From assembly GCA_021904315.1 (NCBI GenBank), contig CM038924.1, positions 11,706,026-11,770,025 of the forward strand: a stretch of DNA of 64,000 nt, given 5' to 3'. Made by a program: the position numbers and the translations under genes. Shown piece after piece: positions 13,921-25,800 of this stretch. Each line of letters starts with the position of its first letter. Within the stretch, counting starts at the first letter, position 1. The notes beneath the pieces are model-generated. The model was not told the origin of the DNA and searched no databases. It worked only from the letters and a program-made list of their open reading frames with translations. The DNA is from Sphagnum magellanicum (Eukaryota; Streptophyta; Sphagnopsida; Sphagnales; Sphagnaceae).

Positions 13921-15050
13921 TTCCATCCATCCATCCATCCATGCATTCATCCCATAATCATGTGGTGGGTGCATTGCTAGTTGGTACAGATTTCATTGGT
14001 GCAGGTGTCTGGGGGTGGCAGATTATGTCATTTTCTTGACCACATTACATGACATAATCTTCTGTTGATGATCATACACTTGGAACAATGACCAGAATCT
14101 GTGTTGAACACGAGTGAATTTTCTTTTGTTGAATCTACCACCCCAGATGTTTATATCATGGAATGGTCGGTCTCACCGGTGCCCATTACGGTTGGGTGCA
14201 TAGTTGTCAAGCTCACCCTCACAAGCTCATCAGACACCTTACCCAACATAATGGGCAGGAACTTGACCATTCCATAGAATGCTACTACTGAGTCATCCAT
14301 CAAGAAATCCATCCATCCATCCATGCTGGGATGCTGCTATTGACCATCATCCATCCATTCTAACAGGCTCAGCTGGGCACATTTTACCCAACATAATGGG
14401 CAGGAACTTGACCATTCCATAGAATGCTACTACTGAGTCATCCATCAAGAAATCCATCCATCCATGTTGGGATGCTGCTATTGACCATCATCCATCCATT
14501 CTAACAGGCTCAGCTGGGCACATTTTACCCAACATAATGGCCAGGAACTTGACCATTCCATAGTATGCTACTACTGGATCATCCATTCAAAAATCCATCC
14601 ATCCATCCATCTATGCTGGGACACCGGTATTGACCATCATCATCCATTCATCCATTCATTCATCCATTCCAACAGGCTCAGCTGGCACATTTTACCCAAC
14701 ATAATGGCCAGGAACTTGACCATTCCATAGTATGCTCCTACTGGATCATCCATTCAAAAATCCATCCATCCATCCATCCATCCATCCATGCTGGGACACC
14801 GCTATTGACCATCATCATCCATTCATCGATTCATTCATCCATTCTAACAGGCTCACCTGGCGCATGATTACCCAACATAATGGGCAGCAATTTGGTCATT
14901 CCACAGAGTACACTACTAGTGGATCCTTCATCCAGAAATCCAATCATCCAGATTCCATATATGCTGGGACACTGCTATTGGCCATCATCAGTCATCCATC
15001 TATCTATCTATCCATCCTTCCATCCATACATCCATACATTCATCCGTCAG
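13921..15050. repeat. Minisatellite with embedded CCAT microsatellites
   Basis: Five long units begin with ACCCAACATAATGG at 14,241, 14,396, 14,527, 14,694 and 14,870 (spacing 131-176 bp). Each unit continues with CAGGAACTTGACCATTCC or a close variant, a run of ATCC/CCAT of variable length, and a segment containing TAACAGGCTC. The length of the CCAT runs explains most of the spacing differences. A further CCAT run at 13,921 precedes the array. The array lies directly upstream of the HMGR 5' region. An open frame through it (14,732-15,082) is repeat-derived. Confidence 0.85.
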
Positions 15051-15099
15051 TGATGTGGTACGTGTTTCGTGGGCATGGTTAGTTCAAACCACGGGTTAC

Positions 15100-16110
15100 C
15101 TGCGGCTGCATTTTGGAGCACGCAAAACCAAAAAGGAATTTCAGAGAAAACGCTAGTAGAGTAGGTCCACTTGGGTTGGGTCCACTTGGGTACTGTCCGG
15201 TACCACCAGTCCGTGGCTGAGCCACACAGGGTGTTACAAGTGGTAGGCCTGCCTGCCTGCATTGCCTTCCCCCCTCTCTCTTCTGACTCTCGTGTTCCAG
15301 CTGCTTCTTGTCCGGAAGGTTGGCGAGCTCTTGTGGATCCCGGACCCTTCTCGGGCCTCGTCCTCGGGCCTTCTTCTCCTCGGGCGTCGTCTCGTACTCG
15401 GGGCCTTCTTCTTCTTCTTCTTCTTCTTGGCCACTGTTTCCATGTCTGCTGCTGTCGCAGGCTGCGCAAGTATGTAAGTACTTCGTTGCCGAACTTTTAT
15501 TTCCTTTCACAAACTGTGGCCCACCTCTGCTGCTGCTTGCTTTCAGGTTCTGGTGGCAGCGAGACTGGTCTTGTTTCTTCTTCTTCTTATTGTTCTTCTT
15601 CTCCTGTCACCACCAAGTCCTTAAGCGGCGGAAAAAAACACCTGTCGACATCACATTGTTATTGGATCTGCGTGCATTGCATGTATGTACGTAGGCATTT
15701 AATATCTGGAACTGTGCATTTTGTGCACTGTTGTTGCTGTGAGAGTAATAAGAGCGGCTTCACAGGTTTGTGTTCGTGATGTTTCTTTGGAAGCTTGCAA
15801 GCCTTTTGAGCGACGCGGTTCAAAGATCCGTTTCCTTAGAGATTGAGTTTTGTCCTCGTGCGTCGTCGCCATCGTCGTCGTTGTCATCGTGGTCCTCTCG
15901 TGTGTTTCTCAAGGTTGTTTGATAGCAGTGTCCGGGCTGTTATCTCAGGTGGCTCAGGGATACAAGGAGAGTGATAAGAACATTTGTTGCTGTCCACGGA
16001 GTGTTTGAAGCCAGAGTCTGTTTTTTCTGGTGTGGTAGGAAGGCAGTAGCAAGACGGATTTGCGAGACTTTCGGTCCCTGGAGGCTCGCATTCTTTCGAG
16101 CGGCGAGATC
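15100..16110 (+). promoter_or_regulatory. GC-rich 5' flank and leader of the HMGR gene
   Basis: About 1 kb of clearly higher GC and CpG content than the surrounding DNA ends at the HMGR start codon. It holds CTT/TTC runs (15,405-15,427 and 15,577-15,605) that create long but repetitive overlapping frames on both strands; these look like composition artefacts. An untranslated exon or leader intron is possible (for example a GTAAGT at 15,475), but I cannot prove one. No TATA box could be assigned. Confidence 0.45.
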
Positions 16111-18629
16111 ATGAAAACCGATGGCCGTAGACGGACGTCTGTCTCACCAAGGCGGCCGCAGCAGCAGCTGAAGACGCAAAGAGACTGGCCTAAGCCTCTG
16201 GCGTCGGATGCCTTGCCACTGCCTGTCAGTTTAACAAACAGGATCTTCATGGTTCTCTTCTTCTCTGCTTCGTATTACTTGATGCGGCGATGGCGGGACA
16301 AGATTACGACCTCGACGCCTCTCCACATGCTCAACTTGGGAGAAATTGCAGCCCTGATAGCGCAGCTGGCTTCCTTCATCTACTTGATAGGGTTCTTTGG
16401 CATTGATTACGTGCAGACTTACATCAGCAAAAGCGGTGATGATGATGGCCCTTGGGATCTAGATGACGACGATCATGTGAGTAGAGGAAATATTCCTAGG
16501 AGGAGGAGCTGCAGCAACAGGAGAGCTCAGACCCCCACAATTCCAACGCCTCCTCCTCCAATGCAGCTGCTTAGTGGAAAGACTCTTGGTGAACACACTG
16601 ACGAAGACATTGCATCGGCAATCAGAGAGGGAGCAGTTCCTTCTTATTCTCTGGAAACTGTATTAGTAGACTGTGGACGTGCAGCTTCTGTTAGACGGCG
16701 AGCTGTGGAATTGACAACTGGTAGATCTTTGGAAGGCCTCCCAATTACAGGCATTGATTATGCTTCAATCCTTGGACAATGCTGTGAGATGGTTGTTGGG
16801 TATGTTCAGATTCCAGTTGGAGTGGCTGGCCCCCTCCTGCTTGACGGATTTGAGTTCACAGTGCCAATGGCTACCACAGAAGGGTGTCTTGTGGCAAGCA
16901 CCAATCGAGGATGCAAGGCAATCTATCAGTCTGGTGGAGCCACCAGCATGGTTCTGAAGGACAGCATGACAAGAGCACCTGTTGTGCGATTTGCAACAGC
17001 TAAACGTGCAGCTGAACTTAAGTTCTACCTTGAAGATGCAAACAACTTTGAGAATCTCTCAGTCATCTTCAACAGGTAGGGGGATTAGGAGCCGTATCTC
17101 TTGGGAGAATATGTGCACCTGCTTCCTCATCTAACCATATATATCCCCACCTATCAGACCAGGCAGTATGTACCCCAGAGCCTTTGGGATGAGGCTCTCT
17201 GCATCATGTCAGCTTCAGATCCGGTAGCATATTTCTCCTTCAGATTGTCAGTGAATTGGTATCCATCAGGTACTAAGCATGGTTGTCATACTTTGCAGTA
17301 AAGAACTCATACACTTCACCTGATGGTGTTTTGCTTGGAGGCCCTGCTTTAGTTTCTTATATTGATGTCTTCCAAATGGCTTGAACAGCGGTATTCCTGG
17401 TGTGCAGGACCAGTCGATTTGCTCGCTTGCAAGACATGTTCTGTGCCTTGGCTGGACGCAATGCATATTTACGGTTCACCAGCTCAACTGGTGATGCAAT
17501 GGGAATGAACATGGTTTCAAAAGGTGTTCAGAATGTTCTGAGCTACCTCAAGCATGTTTTCCCTGATATGGAGTCCATCAGTATCTCTGGTAAGTGGTCA
17601 AAATAACTCTTGCAAAAATGTGGGCACATGGGCTCCATGGAACTTCATTCTAGAGAAGATGATTATTTTGGATTCCACTTCCAATTTGTGTTCTTTCAAC
17701 TATTCCTGTCCTGCCTTTCAATGCAGAACCCCTCTTGCATCTGGTTGATTTTCCTGAATGAAATGCTTGCATGCTGTGCAGGCAACTTCTGTGCTGACAA
17801 AAAAGCAACAGCAGTGAATTGGGTGGAAGGTCGGGGCAAGTCTGTTGTATGTGAGGCAGTACTGAAGGGGGAGATCATTTCCAAGGTTTTGAAGACTTCA
17901 GTGTCTGCATTGGCAGAGCTCAATATGGTCAAGAATCTTGCTGGCTCTGCCCTGGCTGGTTCCCTTGGAGGTTTCAATGCACATGCTTCCAACATTGTCT
18001 CTGCTATCTTTATTGCAACTGGCCAAGACCCTGCTCAAAATGTTGAAAGCTCGCATTGTATTACAATGATGGAACCTGTAAATGGGGGACAGGATCTGCA
18101 TGTCTCTGTAACCATGCCATCTATTGAGGTGAGCATGTGATGACAATTAGTCATTGATGTGACTTGCAGAGGATGTTTATTATGTGCCACTTATCTCTCG
18201 CTTTTTGCAGAACATTCCATTTGAACCCAGTCGACAGATTAACTGATACAACCCCTTAGTTCCTGAGTTTGTTTGTTAATCTCTAATCAGAATAAGCATG
18301 TTCTCTGCTTGCAGGTGGGGACAATTGGTGGAGGCACACAGTTAGCATCACAAGCAGCATGCCTGAATCTACTCGGGGTGAAGGGTGCAAATTTAGAGTC
18401 ACCAGGCAGAAACTCACAGACACTGGCAAGGATAGTGGCAGGTTCTGTACTAGCTGGTGAGATTTCTCTTATGTCAGCACTGGCAGCAGGCCAGCTGGTA
18501 AAGAGCCACATGAAATATAACCGATCTAGCCAAAATGTTGCTGCTTCTCTGGAAAACGGAAGTTCCTGCCAAGAACAAGGCAACCAAATAGGCTCTTCAA
18601 CTGAACATAATTTGAAAAGCAGTGAATAG
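16111..18629 (+). CDS. HMGR: 3-hydroxy-3-methylglutaryl-CoA reductase (HMGR), four exons
   Basis: Makes mevalonate from HMG-CoA with two NADPH, the committed step of the cytosolic isoprenoid pathway, at the ER membrane. Exons are 16,111-17,075, 17,408-17,589, 17,782-18,128 and 18,315-18,629; all introns are GT-AG (332, 192 and 186 bp) and phases join to a 602-residue protein, close to the plant norm. Two membrane segments lie at about residues 41-60 and 78-98, followed by an acidic and basic linker and the catalytic domain. Visible motifs are [18 protein letters not shown] (225-242), TTEG with the catalytic Glu257, DAMGMN (351-356, NADPH), DKK with the catalytic Lys389, TGQD with the catalytic Asp465, GTIGGGT (500-506) and the catalytic His563 in SHMKYNRSS. 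Ser569 is the family's known regulatory phosphorylation position. The C-terminal tail after NRSS is about 32 residues, longer than in Arabidopsis HMG1. The ATG at 16,111 is the first in this frame and gives a normal plant N-terminus. The gene looks intact. Confidence 0.96.
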
Positions 18630-20490
18630 AGCGAGGGCATTTCCATGGTACAGAGATTTCACCGAGAAAGAGACTTGGTTACGTTTTGGGTAGTTAGTCT
18701 GTGACCCATCAATTCCAATAATGAGGGAGAAACTCAGGATGCTAATTTTTGTTTCCCTTAGTTTTGAATAGAGAGGAATATACTTTATCTACACCCACCG
18801 TTGGAAGGTAATGAAGTCAGCAAGGGGACTAATGGCAGGCAGCTAGTCAGTGCCATCCATGATGAATGTGAAGGTCTGATGCTTTCTTTGTAAGTGATAT
18901 CACAAGGTTATGATGGCATCCATCCATTCTTGTTGTAGTTTGTTCTGGTTTAACTGGAACTGACACAACATTTGTTTGGCAAACCTTATTATAGACAATT
19001 TTTGTTTAGTTTCTCTCTGCCAGTACAGTGGTTAATGACATTTGTTGACAGCACAGGAAGTATATACAATATGGACCAATTTTTGGGCTGTTTCCTATAT
19101 TGATTGCTATATGAGCTTTGTTAATATGTAACAACGGTCTCTGGTGTGTGGCACAAATGCTTGTGAATTGTGGGGACTCATTTTTTGCTTCATAGTGCTT
19201 TCTGGGGGAAGGAAGGAAGGAAGGAAGGAAGGAAGGACCATCACCAAAAGAAATGGTCCCATTTTGATTTGACTTGTAGATTGCCTGGTGTATTAAGATA
19301 AAAGCTGCTTGTGAAGTGTTTTTTGCTTCAGAGGCCGAGCTGCTGCATTTCATTCGTGGCGCTCGTTTAGTGTTTGCTCCTCCACCTGGGGGAAAGTTCT
19401 GAACAGTGTCAGTACCTAGTGTTTTCCTGCCCCAACACCTGTGGCCTGCAACTACTAGTCACCTCCAGAAGGAAGCCAGGGGCAAGCAAAATGGCAACAA
19501 ACCCAGTTGGTCATCTTTTGGACAGAAGATGGTGGATGAGATTTGATTACTTTGTTCCCATGCCTTAGAATCTTTTTGATGAAGAATTTCGCAATACCAC
19601 ACCCATATGCATTGCAATAACAATAACCCAATTTTCAGTTCAGTCAGGGTCTTATTACACCAGTGTTAGATAATATTATATTTTATGGGCATATGTGGGC
19701 CAGCTGGGTTTGATCTCAAGACCCCTTGATTTCAAGCAAGGTTGTTATCTTGGCTTACTACTTCCATAATTTACCCTGTGCAACAATGTGAAACACACAC
19801 ATTACATATAGTAAAGGACATCGTGAAGCATCATTTCATCCATCTGTCTCATCATCCATCTGTCCCATCATGGTCTGTTTACTCTGATGGGCCGGAGAAA
19901 GAGTGGAATACAAATGCGGTATGGTGAAGAATAATATAGATTAGTGTTATAAATTTTTATTTTTATTTTTTAATTTGGGGTTTTTGGACTTAGGTACACT
20001 CATCCTGTCTCTTTCTCAACAACTGAAAGAGTTGGGTTGGGCTTTTTTTTAATTTTTTTGAAATTTTATTTTAAAATATTGGAAATTTTCAATGCTTTTT
20101 ACATTGCCATAATTTTTTATTATAGTTCAATGGATGCCAGAGCAAGCAGCCGTTAAGCACACTTTTATTAGATATTGGCAATTTCAAGGCTTGCATTTGC
20201 CATAATAATAATGACAATGGATGTCAGTTGCCATTTTAGCACACAAACCTAATAGATATATTGGTAATTGCAATGATCAGATTGCCCAGAAAAACAATTT
20301 TGCCAATAATAATAATAATATGCTGGATTCCAAAGGTATTATTATGATGCATGTGAAAATTGGCTGCACCAGAAACCCTAACCATTATGAACAGGGAGGG
20401 GGTCTAGATACTGGAACTTATCAACATACAAAAACAAAGAAATAATTTTCAAACAGTTGGTACCTACTAAATAAGTAACTTACTACTTAC
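18630..20490. other. HMGR 3' flank and intergenic DNA
   Basis: Contains the HMGR 3' untranslated region of undetermined length, a GGAA microsatellite (about 19,208-19,238), and two diverged copies of a segment with ATTGCCATAATT and ATGGATGCCAGAGCAAGC-like sequence (about 20,090-20,330). No coding similarity was found. Confidence 0.5.
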
Positions 20491-20497
20491 TTACAAG

Positions 20498-20737
20498 TGG
20501 AACAACGTTGGGGTATATTTGCTGTTTCCGGTCTATTCCCATGGTCAGCTGTATGTTGCTATCTCACGGGTCACAAGCAGTGCAAACATCAAGATTTTCA
20601 GCGGCCAGGGTCCCAATGAATACATGCAGAATGTCGTATATAAAGAGGTTTTGGAAATGTAGTTTGGAATTGTAATTTTGTTATATGTACCGTCAAATAC
20701 ACACACACCTGGGCATTAGGCACGGGGTTCAAACTAG
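20498..20737 (+). mobile_element. 3' end of a Helitron with the C-terminus of its helicase
   Basis: Codons from 20,498 to the stop at 20,660-20,662 read WNNVGVYLLFPVYSHGQLYV, then AISRVTSS, and end NVVYKEVLEM. The pattern PVxSHGQLYVAxSRV followed by NVVYKEV is characteristic of the PIF1-like helicase domain that ends Helitron Rep/helicase proteins. The ordinary 3' terminus of a rolling-circle element follows: a GC-rich stretch (CCTGGGCATTAGGCACGG, a poor hairpin now), then CTAG at 20,734-20,737 with T next, as expected for insertion between A and T. Nothing upstream of 20,498 resembles the rest of the helicase or the Rep domain, so the coding part is a remnant. The short exon-like start suggests a former intron just upstream, where TTACAAG precedes it. 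The 5' end was not found. Confidence 0.75.
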
Positions 20738-22800
20738 TATATATATATATAGAGAGAGAGAGATTCCATCAATTGGAGGCTTTTTGGTTCACTGCCAGGG
20801 AACAGCCATTAGGAATACAGTGAACCAAGGAGGCTCTTTTGGAACCAGATCGGATGGATGAGGACCTTCATCCACTCCAGATAGGATGTAACAACTCCCC
20901 CCAATGTGGTTTGTTAATTGGCCCAAGGGCGCCAGAATGAACTCTGGTTGCTACATGACAAGTTCACAGTTGGGCTAAGCACTTCAGAAACAACTTGTAC
21001 TTGGCGCCTGCTGCCAGATTTTTTTTCTTCAAGAGAGGTGGTCTACATTCATACACACACACTGGGACAATGTAATGCATGCAGAAAGTATGATGATGAA
21101 AGGACAGACATCTGCCAAAAGAGCTTGTGGAAACCCCTTCATTAGGTACTTCCAGAAGTGGGTCTCACCATTAATGAAGGACCCATTGACAACTACTTCA
21201 ATAATCTCTCAACACTTTTTTCACTGTTGTTGTGAAGGTGTAAAACAATTTCACTTGGACCGAGAAGGAGGGAGGAGGAAGGAGGTCCTCTCATCTTTGT
21301 ACTTTCCGTTTAAGGGAAGGGAACGGAACGGAACAGAACGGAAGGGAAGGGAAGGGAAGGCTTAGAACTTTAGAACACTAGTGCCTTACAAAGTTAAGTT
21401 TGTGGGTGGCGGGTGGTGGGGGCTGTCTGTCAGTGCGAGAGTCCTGCTGACTCCTGTGAGCTTTTGTGCACATGTCTGTTCTTCATGATGAATAGAGCAT
21501 TGCATGCATGCATACACACAACCCCCCCTTACAAAAGTTTGTGGGTTTCAATGCGCAATCCTGTGTGGTTGCTTCTATGCATGCCTGTTCTACATGATGA
21601 ACCTGAGACATGTACATCTCTGCTTACAAACAAAAGAACTGTTGAATTTTTGCAGGTCATGCTCCTTGCCAGCCAAATTTTGAACCCATGACCACAGACG
21701 GGGAAGAAGCAAAGTAGCAGCCCAGTTCAAACTGGTTTCAATCAAGATTATCTTAGTTTGAATTTAGCTACCATTTTTTTCCCATCAACATTAGACCAAC
21801 CTAGAACTTGCAATAAGAACCATGTTAATGTAGACCAACCTAGAACTTGCAATACAACCATGTTAATATAGACCAACCTAGAACTTGCAAGAGAATCATG
21901 TGAGCATCATACTGACACCCTCAAAGTTTGTTTAATGGAAGACCACCTTAAATCAACCACGGGTCCTAAATTCAGGCAAATACAAAAAGTACCACTGCGT
22001 TTTCATTTTGCCTTGTCTCTCTCTCTACCTTTAGCCTGATTCATATCTTTCCAAAGAATTGTTGGTGATGCACACACAGACAGACGACACATTTCGATCG
22101 GGCGCCCATGGTCATGCACGTGTTGGGCTATATGTTTCCTAGTGTTCATTACATGATCAAATGATGCACAACTCATGGGCCCAATTTGTATCTGAGCAGC
22201 AAAAAAAAGTCGTCGTCGGGGGCTTCATTCACCATACACATCTTGATTGGGCAACTGAGCAAAGCACGGAAAAGAAAAGATCTGGCAGCAGCAGCAACAA
22301 GTACTTTTGTTGTGTATGCAATTGAGATGGGACCCTTGGCTGATTTGTCATCCTGCCTTCCACTCCCTCTCCCTCTCTCCCTCTCCGGACTGGTTGGTAC
22401 CTTCATTAATTAATTAGAGTGTTTGGCAAAAGGTTTCATCAACAATCCTCCTTAAAAATCCACCTCGGGAACCCAACACAAAAAAAGTAGCACTCACTCA
22501 AAAGGAAATCGAATCCACCAGCTTTCTTTCTACCGCTGATGTCAACCGTGAACCCTAAACCCCGAAACAATGTACTTTGCTTACAAGTCCACCTATGGAC
22601 AAAACAAATGTTGCACTTCACCCAAAGGAAAAAGGCAAAAACCATGGAGAACCAACTAATCAACCAACCCAACTGAACTATTCACCCCAAAGGACATTCA
22701 ACTTGCAAACACATAGAGTTCCACGGATGCAAAACCACCTCTTCGGAGAAAATTTGTAGTGTATGTGAAGGGCACCTTACTATATCCATTCATTTCCCTC
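20738..22800. other. Intergenic DNA with small repeats
   Basis: Holds TA and GA microsatellite runs (20,739-20,763), GGAA/GGAAC-type purine repeats (21,312-21,360), an imperfect duplication of about 110-140 bp (about 21,397-21,520 and 21,536-21,640, both with TGCATGC and TTCATGATGAA-like pieces) and a three-unit 39-bp array (21,792-21,905). A somewhat GC-richer stretch lies at 22,080-22,400. Open frames here resemble nothing known. Confidence 0.5.
21792..21905. repeat. Three-unit 38-39-bp tandem repeat
   Basis: TAGACCAACCTAGAACTTGC begins at 21,792, 21,831 and 21,869, each followed by AATA/AGAG variants and a CATGTTAAT or CATGTGAGC end. Confidence 0.85.
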
Positions 22801-22810
22801 CTAGAAATTG

Positions 22811-22830
22811 AACCCTAAACCCTAAACCCT
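22811..22830. repeat. Interstitial telomere-like units
   Basis: AACCCTAAACCCTAAACCCT gives nearly three units of the plant telomere repeat (TTTAGGG on the other strand). Single or partial units also lie near 22,552, 47,752 and 55,008. So short a run is more likely a telo-box or a repair footprint than a chromosome end. Confidence 0.7.
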
Positions 22831-22849
22831 ATTATGCCTACTTATTATA

Positions 22850-25800
22850 GATGTAAGAACCCTCCCACTATTGAGGAGTAGGCGTAATAACCCTCCCATG
22901 TATCATTCATACCCCTCATCGTGATCTATGTAGATTTGGTTCATGATAAATTTTGCCTCATGCTTTATGATAAGTAAAGCCCACCATGAGTGAGGAATAT
23001 TCCCCAAATGTGGGGCCAAACTCAACTCAGCTATTGCCTCATCATGCTAAGCCCCTTATTTTGAGAATGCCCTTCACCCTAGGGCTTCATTCACCCTCAA
23101 GTGTTTCCACATAGCATCTTTGGGGGAAAGAAAATGAAAACCTCCTACGAAGGATGTTGTATTTCATCCTAGGAATGAATGAGAAAAAATTGGAGTGAAG
23201 GTGAGTGTGGTGAATATATTTTGGGGAACGCCTATACTCCCTGGTACCTCCCTTAGTTTGAGGGCTCATAGTCGAGGGTCCAAGAGTGTAGGCCCCAAAA
23301 TTAGGGAGGCCCTTGGGAGTAGGCATTCCCAAGCATAAAACAAGAAAGGTTTTTCAATTCAAGTGGCACAAGGTTTGCATGTGATTAGTGGAAGGCACTT
23401 TCAATTGACCAACAAATCTTTTGTGTGGAGAGGTGCATTCAAATACAAAAGTGGAAAAAACCTTGGAGTGCTTTACCTAAAGGGTAAGGCATCCCATGCA
23501 TAGGGCTTCGCAAGTTTGAGCCCAATGAACAATAAATAGCCCCGATTGCCCTTGTTCACTAGGCTCGAAATTGTGAATAGCTTGAGGAAGAACCTATGAA
23601 GCTATATCCATGGGTCCCTTACCTTTCATACAACATTTTGAGATTTTTTTGAAAAAGGAAGGATGTTTGTTAATAGAGCATAATATAACTAGAGTGGCAA
23701 GTTCCCCAATTTGGAATCTTAAACCCAAGAGGTTTAGGTTCTTGTGACTTGGACCTGAACCAAGATCCTTTTGGTAGAACTAGCACAAGTATCGGACCAT
23801 GGAACTAGGATTATGCTAAAATTGGAACCAAAACCAAAAACTTGAAAATAAATCTTGAACACAAAGTTCATGTTCTTTTGGTAAAAAAATCTGATTTTTT
23901 AAAAAAAAGTTGACAAGTAGACTAAACTCCATAGATAATTGATTGGTCTTAATTGATTGTTGAACTCTATATTTATATAATCTCTTGTTTTAATTTTTTT
24001 GGGGGTAAAATTTCATACTTATACAATACTCAATCTCGAGGAGTTTGTAATGTGTACATAGAACTAGACTTGGTTTTTGAAGTGGGCTTGGAGGTTCTTG
24101 AATATAAAAAAAATGTGCCAAAACTAGAATAAAATAGTTTATAAAATTGAAAATTTGGGTTCAAACTTGTGCTTGGAGAATCTGGAAAAAAAAAACATAG
24201 TGTCAAAATTGAGACCAAAGGTTCTCTAAAGCAAGAAGAGCCAATTAACATTAGTAATAACCTCAATAAAAACCATTTTATTTTGTGAAATGCCCTTGCA
24301 CAAGGAAGGGCATACCTTAAATAGGCAAGAAATTATTTTTAAAAAAATCAATGTGCAAGTAGGAGGTCTCATTGTACAAGCCCACTTCAATATTGTGTCA
24401 AATAATACCTTAATAACAAGGTATTACACCTTAAACCTCAAGCTCCACCCTTCATTTCTAGGCTATAATGCCCTATTGCCAAGGTTAATCCTTTACCCAT
24501 AACCCATCCACTAGCATGCAAGTGTATTACAATCCATAAATGCATATTGATAGAGTTCCATTGCATATTAAGGGGATTGTATCACACAACCAAAATATGA
24601 AATGAAAAAATTCCAAGATTATTGGTGGAGTGATCAAGTCTCATTGCCCCCCAATATCACATCCATGTTCATCAATAGTGACAAGATTTTTGAAGCACCT
24701 CCACATATCCAAGTAGGTAAAACACTTGTGATTTATAGGGTAAATATTTGGCAAATTCTAGCTTCATGAAAATGCTTATAATTTTGTTGAGCATTTGTTT
24801 GGGCTTAATTTTTCATGTTTTAACATTTCTCCCAAAAAGCTTTCTACCTCACAAATGAAATAAAGTTTCACATTTAGTTATCTTTGATACATTGAACTCC
24901 TTGTTTGCAATTGATCATGTTTGGCAACACTTTAATTGCTTAAGGTAGAGGAAGTTTGAAATTTTCACAATTTATTCAACAATATTATCACTTTGATATA
25001 AATGGAAGAGCTTGCAAATTAATTCAACTTTTCCATAATAGATGCCCCTTAAGAAAAATTTAAAAATTGGTTTATTTTATTCTAATTATTGGAAAATTTG
25101 AATGGCCCTATCAAGCCTAGTTGCTAAATTGTATTCAATTCTATTGAAGCACTCTAATGAAGCTTTAGTTACATTCCGTGGACCAAAGTTCACCCTTGGC
25201 CATGCTTTCCCTCAAATTGACCACTTGTAACCTTTGTACAATTGGGGTGGACATTGGAATCAATTATTGTTGTTTTGGTAGAAAAGTCCAAATTTTTAAT
25301 CTAATTTTTAAAAGTTTGATCTAGACAAAATGAAAAACAAATTCAAACTGATAATTTCAAACCCTAACTTCAACTAGAAGAGAAAAGTTGCCAATTTGTG
25401 TAAAAGCTTCAAATATGTAATAAAACATTTTCAACTTTCATATATTTATTTTTCTTCTTACACCTTATCACTTAGTTCCACAATCATTAATTCCCCAATC
25501 CTCCCTTACTAATCAAATGAACACAAACCACAATTTAAAACTTGGTAAAACCCTAACTTCATTGGGCAAGCTTAGAAAAAATTTAAATGAACAAATAGAA
25601 AGATGAACAAGTGGCTTATAGGGAGGATACCATCAAAAAAATACTTAACATGAAACAAGTAATGAAAAGCATGAACAAAGTGAAAGAGTATGAACCAACC
25701 ATGATAACCTTGAGAAAAAAAAATCTAAGTTTTATGGAGGCAAGAAAATAACAAATTGTGGAAAGAATTAAGAAGCAAAAAAAAAAATTTTGAAAATTTA

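Noticed and set aside
13921-15050. CRISPR-like array
   Set aside because: Spacing is irregular, the variable parts are CCAT microsatellites and not unique spacers, and the genome is a plant's.
15047-15779. Long overlapping frames on both strands (up to 202 codons)
   Set aside because: They come from the GC-rich, CTT-repeat leader region of HMGR; peptides are low-complexity Arg/Glu or Leu/Ser runs with no family resemblance.
17101-17301. Open frame of 66 codons
   Set aside because: It lies wholly within HMGR intron 1.
22811-22830. True telomere or chromosome end
   Set aside because: Less than three units, inside ordinary sequence on both sides.
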